From contig QFQD01000095.1 in NCBI GenBank assembly GCA_003241485.1, forward strand, positions 1 through 10,639: DNA of 10,639 nucleotides, read 5' to 3'. Shown piece by piece: positions 1-5,754 of this stretch (the stretch's first letter is position 1; each line of letters opens with the position of its first letter). The translations under genes were made by a program, and so were the position numbers. Under the pieces are notes generated by a model. The model saw only the letters and a program-made list of their open reading frames with translations, did not search any database and was not told where the DNA came from. Origin of the DNA: Ancylobacter novellus. Its GTDB lineage: Bacteria; Pseudomonadota; Alphaproteobacteria; Rhizobiales; Xanthobacteraceae.

Positions 1-117
1 CTCGCGATAGGACAGGCACGCCAGCGACGTCCGCCGCCCGATCTCATCCTCGATGAACTGATCCCGGGGAAATGAATCGCCCAGCTGGAAGACGATCACA
101 ACCTCGCTGTCCCCCAT
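1..117 (-). CDS. Partial hypothetical protein (5' end only)
   Basis: An open minus-strand frame starts with ATG at 117-115 and continues off the left edge, giving 39 codons. The protein begins MGDSEVVIVFQLGDSFPRDQ. Thirty-two of the 39 codons end in G or C, as expected for real genes in this genome, and the residue mix looks like a soluble globular protein. The frame stays open upstream of this ATG past position 180, so the true start could lie further out; no strong ribosome binding site decides it. I do not recognise the family. It is divergent from the lysis cassette, so the cassette's left neighbour is transcribed away from it. A competing plus-strand tail in frame 1 (stop at 73-75) has weaker codon bias. 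Confidence 0.45.
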   Translation of the reverse strand, partial: MGDSEVVIVFQLGDSFPRDQFIEDEIGRRTSLACLSYRE

Positions 118-140
118 GCCCTCAACCCGCCGCCCCGATA

Positions 141-169
141 CGCCTCGCCCGGCACACCGGGCAAAGGCG
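141..169. repeat. Interrupted inverted repeat between divergent genes
   Basis: CGCCT and GCCCGG on the left pair with CCGGGC and AGGCG on the right, around a CACA loop. This gives an 11-bp stem with a 1/2-base internal bulge. It lies between the starts of the divergent genes. No T-run follows on either side, so it does not read as an intrinsic terminator; it could be an operator or chance in GC-rich DNA. A second small perfect repeat, AACCTC-G-GAGGTT (180-192), covers the Shine-Dalgarno sequence of the next gene. Confidence 0.35.
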
Positions 170-195
170 GCTTCCCCGCAACCTCGGAGGTTACC

Positions 196-920
196 ATGAC
201 CGCGTCGAATTTCGACCGGGCGCTGGCGCGCGTTCTTGTGCATGAGGGGGGCTATGCCCACCATCCCGCCGATCAAGGCGGGGCGACGATGAAGGGCGTC
301 ACCCAGCGCGTCTATGATGGCTGGCGCCGCCGGAAGGGCCTGCCCGCGCGGAGCGTGCGGCGGATCGCGCCGGACGCCTCGATTATTGCCTGTTCGACGC
401 GGCGGTGAATTCCGGCCCGGCGCAGGCGGCCAAATGGCTGCAGCGCGCGCTCGGCACCGCTCCCGACGGGCAGATCGGCACGCTGACGCTGGCGGCGCTG
501 GAGGGGCGGCCTGTCGCGGGGCTGATCGAGGCGGTGTGCGATCGCCGCCTCGTCCTGCTGCGCACGCTCTCCACCTTCCCGACCTTCGGCGCCGGCTGGA
601 CCCGAAGGGTCGGCGAGGTGCGGCGCGCGGCGCTGGCCATGGCGCGGGGCGAGGCCGACGCGCCGCCGGGCGGGGCCGCCGGGGCCAGGGCGCGGCCCGG
701 CGATGTGCGGCTCTCCCGCGTGCCGGAAGGGGCGGGCGGGCTGATGAGCGGAGCCGGCGCGCTCGGCGCGCTCATCACCGAACAGGCGCAGGCGCTGGCG
801 CCGCTGGCGGAGGTCGCCCCGGTGCTGCGCTGGCTGTTCGTCGCGCTGCTGGTGGCCGGTATCGGGCTGACGCTGCACGGCGCGCTGGCCCGCATCCGCG
901 ACGGGGAGGCGGCGACGTGA
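196..920 (+). pseudogene. GH108 N-acetylmuramidase / endolysin (TtsA/ZliS type), frameshifted with internal deletion
   Basis: The family cleaves peptidoglycan and serves as phage endolysin or as a secretion-activating muramidase. From ATG 196 (good GGAGG ribosome site at 186-190) the first frame gives a typical GH108 N-terminus: FDRALARVLVHEGGYAHHPA then QGGAT.KGVTQRVYDGW. The HEGGY glutamate is the expected catalytic residue. After LPARSVRRI (about 340-366) homology switches to another frame, resuming as LDYCLFDAAVNSGPAQAAKW (from 378) and continuing through a PG_binding_3-like region ending CDRR and GWTRRVGEVRRAALAMA. The stretch expected in between, which in family members carries a YRRQYWDAVRGD-like segment, is missing. 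I estimate a loss of 60-65 nt, not a multiple of three. The C-terminal part adds a proline/glycine linker and one membrane segment near 829-880. The last base triplet overlaps the i-spanin start. The 405-920 portion might still be translated alone from GTG 405. Confidence 0.8.
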
Positions 921-1165
921 CGGCGCTGATCGGCCTGATCGCGAGCCCGGCGGGGCGGGCGGGCGCGCTTCTCGCGCTGGCGCTGCTCGCATTGGGCGGG
1001 AGCTACATCAAGGGACGCATGGAAGGCCGGGCGGCATGCCTGGCGCAGGGAGAAAGCGATGTCCTGGAAACGATCCGCCGCGCGGACCGCGCGCGTGCCG
1101 CTGCTGATCGCCGCACTGCTGACGAGCGCCGGCTGCGCGACGACGACACCTTCCGCCGCGATTAG
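917..1165 (+). CDS. Small membrane-anchored Rz-like i-spanin candidate
   Basis: An 82-residue protein starting at GTG 917, overlapping the muramidase stop (GTGA) and preceded by GGGGAGG at 903-909 with a 7-base spacer. Residues about 13-31 form one hydrophobic segment (AGALLALALLALGGSYIKG). The remainder is a highly charged Arg/Asp/Glu/Ala helix, probably coiled coil, predicted to lie in the periplasm. That is the layout of phage Rz inner-membrane spanins, which act with an outer-membrane lipoprotein to disrupt the outer membrane. Its last 107 nt also encode the start of the o-spanin candidate in another frame. The call rests on architecture and position, since spanins diverge fast in sequence. 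An unrelated small membrane protein cannot be excluded. Confidence 0.7.
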   Translation: MTALIGLIASPAGRAGALLALALLALGGSYIKGRMEGRAACLAQGESDVLETIRRADRARAAADRRTADERRLRDDDTFRRD

Positions 1166-1325
1166 GGGCGCGTGCGGCGCCTTCCGCCCGATCAGCTGGG
1201 CCAGCGCCGACACCGACCCGACGATCCGGCAGGTGAAGGCGCACAATGCCGTGGGGCGGGAACTATGCGGGTGGTGGGGAGGGGGCGACGTTCCCTCTCG
1301 CGCGCGCTCCACAGCCCGCACCTGA
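1059..1325 (+). CDS. Rz1-like o-spanin lipoprotein candidate
   Basis: An 88-residue protein beginning inside the i-spanin gene in a different frame, with AGGGAG at 1047-1052 six bases before ATG 1059. Residues 10-25 are hydrophobic and end in a lipobox-like TSAGC, with Cys26 as the lipidation site; Ser at -3 is less usual than Leu. The mature part contains CGAFRPISWASADTDPTIRQ then VKAHNAVG.ELCGW, a pattern I recognise from small proteins in alphaproteobacterial prophage lysis regions. Those usually end soon after CGW; here about 15 further residues (WGGGDVPSRARSTART) follow, possibly a run-on after loss of the original stop. The overlap mirrors lambda Rz/Rz1. Expected role: outer-membrane half of the spanin complex. 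Confidence 0.72.
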   Translation: MSWKRSAARTARVPLLIAALLTSAGCATTTPSAAIRGACGAFRPISWASADTDPTIRQVKAHNAVGRELCGWWGGGDVPSRARSTART

Positions 1326-1329
1326 CATC

Positions 1330-1362
1330 CGCGGCGCGCGGTGGCATGCTCCGCGCGCCGCG
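1330..1362. repeat. 12-bp perfect GC hairpin after the lysis cassette
   Basis: CGCGGCGCGCGG (1330-1341) and CCGCGCGCCGCG (1351-1362) are perfect reverse complements around a 9-nt loop that itself contains GCATGC. It starts five bases after the o-spanin stop and ends 33 bases before the response regulator start. There is no T-tract on either strand, so it is not a textbook intrinsic terminator. It could still stall transcription, protect the 3' end of the cassette mRNA, or insulate feuP. Confidence 0.6.
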
Positions 1363-1395
1363 CGCTGCCTGCGCGGTGTGTCGCGAGGACATGAC

Positions 1396-2094
1396 GTGCG
1401 CCTGCTCGTTGTCGAGGACGATCCCGATCTCAACCGCCAGCTCTGCGAGGCTCTGGCCGAGGCGGGCTATGCCGTCGACCGCGCCCATGACGGCGAGGAG
1501 GGCCACTTCCTCGGCGACACCGAGCCGTATGACGCGGTGGTGCTCGACATCGGCCTGCCCAAGATGGACGGGCTGTCCGTGCTGGAGGCCTGGCGGCGCG
1601 AGGGGCGCAAGATGCCGGTGCTGATTCTCACCGCGCGCGACCGCTGGAGCGACAAGGTGCAGGGCTTCGACGCCGGCGCCGACGACTATGTTGCCAAACC
1701 CTTCCATATGGAGGAGGTGCTGGCGCGCATCCGCGCGCTGCTGCGCCGCTCCGCCGGCCATGCGGCGAGCGAGCTGACCTGCGGCCCGGTGATGCTCGAC
1801 ACGCGCTCGGGCCGGGTGACGGTGAACGGCAAGCAGGTGAAGCTGACCTCGCATGAGCACCGGCTGCTGGCCTATCTCATGCACCATGCCGGGCGCGTGG
1901 TCTCGCGCACCGAACTGGTCGAGCATCTCTACGATCAGGATTTCGACCGCGATTCCAATACCATCGAGGTCTTCGTCGGCCGGCTGCGCAAGAAGCTCGA
2001 CGTCGAAGTGATCCAGACCGTGCGCGGGCTCGGCTATCTCCTGGTGCCGCCCGAAGCCCCGCAGGCGCCGGCGCCGAAGGGAACGCCCGGCTGA
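1396..2094 (+). CDS. feuP: OmpR/PhoB-family response regulator, FeuP-like
   Basis: A 232-residue two-component response regulator. The receiver domain (about 1-115) has the acidic pair in VVEDD, the phosphoacceptor Asp51 in VLDIGLPKMDG, the LTARD switch segment and Lys101 in VAKPF. A winged-helix DNA-binding domain (about 125-222) carries GRVVSRTELVEHLYDQDFDR and RDSNTIEVFVGRLRKK followed by QTVRGLGYLL. I chose GTG 1396 because the family starts (M)RLLVVEDD and GAGG lies at 1385-1388; the same frame is open further upstream to 1246, but that stretch is unlike the family and crosses the hairpin. The stop overlaps the kinase start by one base. Wording of the motifs matches rhizobial FeuP, which in Sinorhizobium controls ndvA and other envelope genes; the symbol is from recognition, not a search. 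Confidence 0.93.
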   Translation: MRLLVVEDDPDLNRQLCEALAEAGYAVDRAHDGEEGHFLGDTEPYDAVVLDIGLPKMDGLSVLEAWRREGRKMPVLILTARDRWSDKVQGFDAGADDYVAKPFHMEEVLARIRALLRRSAGHAASELTCGPVMLDTRSGRVTVNGKQVKLTSHEHRLLAYLMHHAGRVVSRTELVEHLYDQDFDRDSNTIEVFVGRLRKKLDVEVIQTVRGLGYLLVPPEAPQAPAPKGTPG

Positions 2095-3473
2095 TGCGCG
2101 CACGCTCGCTCGCGCTCCGGCTCTTCGTCTCGGCGACCGTCGTCAGCGTGGCTGTGCTGGTGGTGACCGGGCTCGTGCTGTCCTCGGTCTATCGCGACGC
2201 GGTGGAGCGCGCCTTCGACCGGCGGCTCGACGTCTATCTCAAGACCATCGTGGCCGACGTCGCCAACTCCACCACCGGCGAGATGCCGGAGCCGACCACG
2301 CTCGGCGACCCGCTGTTCAATTTCCCCATTTCCGGCTGGTACTGGCAGATCACCCGCATCGACGGGGCGGCGCGGCAGGTGAAGACCTCCCGCTCCATGC
2401 CGGAGGGCACGCTGCCGCTGCTGCTCGACCGCGAGACCAAGCCCGATCTCGGCGGCCTGCGCGAGGGTTATGCCAAGGGGCCCTCCAGCCAGAACCTGCG
2501 CATTGTCGAGCGGCTGGTCGATCTCGGCGATGACGGGCGCTATGTCGTGGCGGTGGCGGCCGATGCCGGCGAGATCGAGGAGGAGGTGGAGGCGTTCAAC
2601 CAGGCGCTCATCCTCACCCTGGCGGCGATCGGCCTCGCCTTCTTCCTCACGCTCGCCTTCCAGGTGCTGTTCGGCCTGCGCCCGCTCAAGCGGCTGCTCG
2701 GCGCGCTGTCCGACGTGAGGGCCGGGCGGGCGGATCGGATCGACGGGCAATACCCCGTGGAGATCGCCCCGCTCGCCGCCGAGGTCAACGCGCTGATCGA
2801 CACCAACCGCGAGATCGTCGAGCGCGCGCGCACCCATGTCGGCAATCTCGCCCATGCGCTGAAGACCCCCATCTCCGTCTTGCAGAACGAGGCGGCCCGG
2901 CCGGCCGCGGCCGGGGATCCGCTCGCGCTGAAGGTGGGCGAGCAGGCCGAGATCATGAAAGGGCAGGTGGCGCACCATCTGGAGCGCGCGCGCATGGCCG
3001 CCCGCGTCTCGGTGGTGAGCACGGTGGAGGAGGTGGGGCCGATCGTCGAGACGCTCGCCGGCACGCTCGCCAAGGTCTATCGCGGCAAGGGCATCGCGGT
3101 GGAGACCGAGGTCGGCGCGGGCATCCGCTTCCGCGGCGAGCGGCAGGATCTGGAGGAGATCCTCGGCAATCTCGTCGACAATGGCTGCAAATGGGCGCGC
3201 TCGCTGGTCGAGGTGACGGTGACCGCGCTGCCGGGCCAGGGCGGCCAGCGCGACTTCTTCGAGATGGTCATCGACGATGACGGGCCGGGGCTTTCGCCCG
3301 AGCAGCAGGCCGAGGCGCTCAAGCGCGGCCGGCGGCTCGACGAGACCAAGCCGGGCTCGGGGCTCGGCCTGTCCATCGTCTCGGAACTCGCCGCGCTCTA
3401 TGGCGGCGGGCTGACGCTGGACCGCTCGCCCTTTGGCGGCCTGCGCTGCATCGTGCGGCTGCCGGCGGCGTAA
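2094..3473 (+). CDS. feuQ: Membrane sensor histidine kinase, FeuQ-like
   Basis: A 459-residue sensor kinase partner of the upstream regulator, sharing one base with it. Transmembrane segment 1 is about residues 8-32 and segment 2 about 171-193; between them lies a periplasmic sensor region of roughly 135 residues. A HAMP-like region follows, then the dimerisation box HVGNLAHALKTP with phosphorylated His254. The ATPase part has the N box NLVDN (359-363), G1 box DDDGPGLS (394-401) and G2 box GSGLGLS (421-427), so all catalytic elements are present. The HALKTP form is typical of the PhoQ/FeuQ subgroup. It should phosphorylate FeuP in response to a periplasmic cue; in rhizobia FeuQ is linked to osmolarity. 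The signal here is unknown. Confidence 0.93.
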   Translation: MRARSLALRLFVSATVVSVAVLVVTGLVLSSVYRDAVERAFDRRLDVYLKTIVADVANSTTGEMPEPTTLGDPLFNFPISGWYWQITRIDGAARQVKTSRSMPEGTLPLLLDRETKPDLGGLREGYAKGPSSQNLRIVERLVDLGDDGRYVVAVAADAGEIEEEVEAFNQALILTLAAIGLAFFLTLAFQVLFGLRPLKRLLGALSDVRAGRADRIDGQYPVEIAPLAAEVNALIDTNREIVERARTHVGNLAHALKTPISVLQNEAARPAAAGDPLALKVGEQAEIMKGQVAHHLERARMAARVSVVSTVEEVGPIVETLAGTLAKVYRGKGIAVETEVGAGIRFRGERQDLEEILGNLVDNGCKWARSLVEVTVTALPGQGGQRDFFEMVIDDDGPGLSPEQQAEALKRGRRLDETKPGSGLGLSIVSELAALYGGGLTLDRSPFGGLRCIVRLPAA

Positions 3474-3476
3474 GCC

Positions 3477-3492
3477 GTGACGAAAGGTGACG
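3477..3492. promoter_or_regulatory. Candidate regulator site: GTGACG direct repeat, 10-bp period
   Basis: GTGACG occurs at 3477-3482 and again at 3487-3492, one helical turn apart, just after the kinase stop and 70 bases before the lipoprotein start. OmpR-family regulators usually bind direct repeats spaced by 10-11 bp, so this is a plausible FeuP or related site. It is only one instance of a short motif. No clear -35/-10 pair can be assigned in the remaining 70 bases. Confidence 0.3.
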
Positions 3493-3562
3493 CAGCCGCC
3501 GTTTCGCCCTATTCCTACCGCTCTCTGCCGCGCCCTGCGGTTCGATCTCGGAAGGATTCTCC

Positions 3563-4030
3563 ATGCGCGCTACTCACCTCGTTGCCATTGGCCTGATCGG
3601 CGTGAGCCTGGCGGGCTGCCAGACCGCCCAGGACAATCCCAACACGGTTGGCGGCGCTGCCATCGGTGCACTGGCGGGCGGCGTGATCGGGCAGATCGCG
3701 GGCGGCAACACCGGCGCGACGCTTGCCGGCGCGGCGATCGGCGGCCTGATCGGCGGCGCCATCGGCAATTCGCTGGACGCGCAGGACCGCCAGCGCGCGC
3801 AGGCGGCGCAGATGCAGGCGCTGGAATATGGCTCGCCCGGCGCGCCCGTGAGCTGGCGCGGCGACAGCGGCGCCTATGGCACCATCGTGCCCGGCCCGGC
3901 CTATGCCCGCGGCGGCTCGCCCCGGTGCCGCGAATTCACCCACACCATCTATGTCGACGGCCAGCCGCAGACCGCGCGCGGCACCGCCTGCCGCAACCCG
4001 GACGGCACCTGGTCGCCCGTCGCGGGCTGA
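3563..4030 (+). CDS. Glycine-zipper outer-membrane lipoprotein (17-kDa surface antigen type)
   Basis: A 155-residue lipoprotein. A short signal peptide (1-18) ends in SLAGC, with Cys19 the lipidated residue. Residues about 31-73 form two glycine-zipper hairpin helices (GGAAIGALAGGVIGQIAGG and GATLAGAAIGGLIGGAIGNS), as in the Rickettsia 17-kDa antigen and YMGG/SlyB-like proteins. The C-terminal domain contains CREFTHTIYVDGQPQ and CRNPDGTW, with Cys122 and Cys143 that could pair in the periplasm. GGAAGGA at 3550-3556 precedes ATG 3563. It probably sits in the outer membrane and affects envelope integrity; no specific biochemical role is known to me. Its place directly after feuQ suggests it may be in the FeuPQ regulon or simply read through from it. 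Confidence 0.88.
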   Translation: MRATHLVAIGLIGVSLAGCQTAQDNPNTVGGAAIGALAGGVIGQIAGGNTGATLAGAAIGGLIGGAIGNSLDAQDRQRAQAAQMQALEYGSPGAPVSWRGDSGAYGTIVPGPAYARGGSPRCREFTHTIYVDGQPQTARGTACRNPDGTWSPVAG

Positions 4031-4114
4031 GGCCGGCGATCACGCTCGCGTGAGGCGGCGGCGCCGTCTCTCGCGACTGTGAGCCTGCGTCGATCCGACT
4101 GAGGGTGTTACGGA

Positions 4115-4140
4115 TTGGCGTAGCCGCCAAGCTCGGCTAC
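4115..4140 (+). promoter_or_regulatory. Overlapping, mutually exclusive inverted repeats in the ccmI leader
   Basis: TTGGCG (4115-4120) pairs with CGCCAA (4125-4130) around TAGC. GTAGCCG (4120-4126) pairs with CGGCTAC (4134-4140) around CCAAGCT. Both are perfect and they share bases 4120-4130, so an RNA could form only one at a time. The second ends 23 bases before the ccmI ATG and 11 bases before its ribosome site (AGAGGA, 4152-4157). As DNA, the first is a 16-bp palindromic arrangement of operator type. Function is unproven. Confidence 0.4.
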
Positions 4141-4163
4141 CTCAGCGCATTAGAGGAACCCTA

Positions 4164-5303
4164 ATGTTGCTGTGGACTGCCATTGCCCTGATGACCGGCG
4201 CCGCGATTCTCGCGGTGCTCTGGCCCCTGCGCGCGAGCCTGAACGCCGCCCCCGCCACGCAAGGCGCGGAAGCGGACCTCGCCGTCTATCGCGACCAGCT
4301 CGCCGAGATCGAGCGCGACCGCACCAGCGGCCTCATCGGCGCCGGTGAAGGCGAGGCGGCGCGCACCGAGGTGGTGCGGCGCATCCTGCGCGCCTCGGCC
4401 GAGGTTGCCGCGCGGCACGACGCCACCGGCAGCTCCGACCGTCGCCGCCGGGCCGTGGCGGCCATCGCGCTGATCGGCGTGCCGGTGCTGGCGGGCGGGC
4501 TCTACATCATGCTCGGCTCGCCGCAGCTCGGGCCGCTGCCGCTGGCGGCACGGCTGGAAGCCCAGCCCGAACAGACCGACGTCGCCATTCTCATCCGCAA
4601 GGTCGAGACGCATCTGGAGGCCAATCCCGATGACGGGCGCGGCTATGAGGTGCTGGCGCCGATCTATGCCCGGACGGGCCGGCCGCAGGACGCGGCGCGG
4701 GCCTGGACCAACGCCATCCGCCTCATGGGCTCCAATGCCGCTCGCCAGGACGGCCTCGGCGAGGCGCTGACCGAGGCGGCCGGCGGCGTGGTGACGGCCG
4801 AAGCCAAGGCGGCGTTCGAGGCCGCGCGGGCGCTCAGCCCGAACGACCCCAAGGCGTCCTATTATCTCGGCCTCGCGGCGGAGCAGGACGGCAAGCCGGC
4901 GGATGCGGCGAAGATCTGGTCGGCGCTCGCCGCCGCCTCGCCCCCCGACGCACCCTGGCTGCCGCTGATCCGTGACGCGCTCGCCCGCGTCGGCGCCCCC
5001 CTGCCGGGGGCTCCTGCCGCGGCTCCCGGACCGAGCGCCGCCGATGTCGCCGCCACGCAGGACCTTTCGCCGCAGCAGCGCGACGAGATGATCCGGGGCA
5101 TGGTGGGGCGGCTGGAGGCGCGCCTCGCGCAGGACGGCAACGACATCGAGGGCTGGCTGCGCCTGATGCGGGCCTGGACCGTGCTCGGCGAGGCGGACAA
5201 GGCCAAGGCCGCCGTGAACGAGGCGCGCACGCACTTCGCCAAGGACGACGGCGCGCTCGGCCGCATCGACGCGCTGGCCCGCGAACTCGGGCTTGGGAGC
5301 TGA
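4164..5303 (+). CDS. ccmI: Cytochrome c maturation protein CcmI (CycH)
   Basis: A 379-residue CcmI, which binds the C-terminus of apocytochrome c and delivers it to the CcmF/CcmH haem ligation complex in the periplasm. Membrane segment 1 is residues 2-22. The cytoplasmic loop carries the family signature YRDQLAEIERDRTSGLIGAG and ARTEVVRRIL. Membrane segment 2 is about 97-118, after RRR. The periplasmic C-terminal part (about 130-379) is TPR-like, with GYEVLAPIYARTGRPQDAARAW and a weak middle region of proline/alanine before a second repeat block (GWLRLMRAWTVLGEADKAKA). Length fits the full two-domain form. ATG 4164 follows AGAGGA with a 6-base spacer. It is the first gene of the ccm block; ccmE starts five bases after its stop. 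Confidence 0.95.
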   Translation: MLLWTAIALMTGAAILAVLWPLRASLNAAPATQGAEADLAVYRDQLAEIERDRTSGLIGAGEGEAARTEVVRRILRASAEVAARHDATGSSDRRRRAVAAIALIGVPVLAGGLYIMLGSPQLGPLPLAARLEAQPEQTDVAILIRKVETHLEANPDDGRGYEVLAPIYARTGRPQDAARAWTNAIRLMGSNAARQDGLGEALTEAAGGVVTAEAKAAFEAARALSPNDPKASYYLGLAAEQDGKPADAAKIWSALAAASPPDAPWLPLIRDALARVGAPLPGAPAAAPGPSAADVAATQDLSPQQRDEMIRGMVGRLEARLAQDGNDIEGWLRLMRAWTVLGEADKAKAAVNEARTHFAKDDGALGRIDALARELGLGS

Positions 5304-5307
5304 CGAC

Positions 5308-5754
5308 ATGACCCGCAAAGGGCGGCGACTTCTGCTGATTTCTTCCGCGCTCGGCGTGCTCGGCATCGCCGCCGGCCTCGTGCTGTTCGCGCTCAACGAC
5401 ACCATCGTGTTCTTCCGCTCGCCGAGCGAAATCGCCGCCGAGCACCCCATGCCCGGCACGCGGCTGCGGCTCGGCGGGCTGGTGAAGGACGGCAGCGTGG
5501 TGAAGCAGGACAATGCGCATGTGCGCTTCGTCGTCACGGACGGCGGGGCGGAGGTTGCGGTCTATTATGCCGGGCTGCTGCCGGACCTGTTCCGCGAGGG
5601 GCAGGGCGTGATTGCCGAGGGCGTGCTGGACGGGGCGGGCACCTTCCAGGCCGACAGCGTGCTGGCCAAGCACGACGAGAAATACATGCCCAAGGAAGTC
5701 GCCGACGCGCTGAAGAAGCAGGGCGTCTGGAAAGAAGGCGAGGCGACGCAATGA
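5308..5754 (+). CDS. ccmE: Haem chaperone CcmE (CycJ)
   Basis: A 148-residue membrane-anchored periplasmic haem chaperone, which covalently holds haem and passes it to CcmF. An Arg/Lys-rich start (MTRKGRRLLL) is followed by one membrane anchor (about 8-26) and an OB-fold beta domain (FFRSPSEIAAEHPMPGTRLR, then GGLVKDGSV, VRFVVTDGGAEVAVYYAGLL). Haem-binding His122 and the nearby Tyr126 are present in AKHDEKYMP. I chose ATG 5308 because GGGAG lies at 5295-5299 and the family begins with this basic stretch; an upstream TTG at 5293 would place residues inside ccmI. The stop overlaps ccmF by four bases (ATGA), implying coupled translation. Confidence 0.96.
   Translation: MTRKGRRLLLISSALGVLGIAAGLVLFALNDTIVFFRSPSEIAAEHPMPGTRLRLGGLVKDGSVVKQDNAHVRFVVTDGGAEVAVYYAGLLPDLFREGQGVIAEGVLDGAGTFQADSVLAKHDEKYMPKEVADALKKQGVWKEGEATQ

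Noticed and set aside
1..75. Plus-strand frame 1 tail ending at TGA 73-75, as if a gene ended here.
   Set aside because: Only 24 codons with weaker third-position bias than the minus-strand frame covering the same bases; the minus-strand reading is preferred, though not certain.
314..916. Long plus-strand frame running from 314 into the i-spanin gene.
   Set aside because: Only the part from GTG 917 has a ribosome site and a sensible membrane-anchored product; the upstream part is Ala/Arg/Gly-rich and lies over the muramidase.
2034..2978. Long minus-strand open frame opposite feuQ.
   Set aside because: Shadow of a clear histidine kinase gene; biased Arg/Gly/His composition and no recognisable domain.
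4040..4053. TCACG-CTCG-CGTGA hairpin just after the lipoprotein gene as a terminator.
   Set aside because: Only five pairs and no T-run; not enough for an intrinsic terminator call.
4155..4159. GGAAC as a general-stress (EcfG-type) -35 element before ccmI.
   Set aside because: It lies within and next to the ribosome site, five bases from the start codon, so it cannot serve as a -35 box for ccmI, and no CGTT follows at the right distance.
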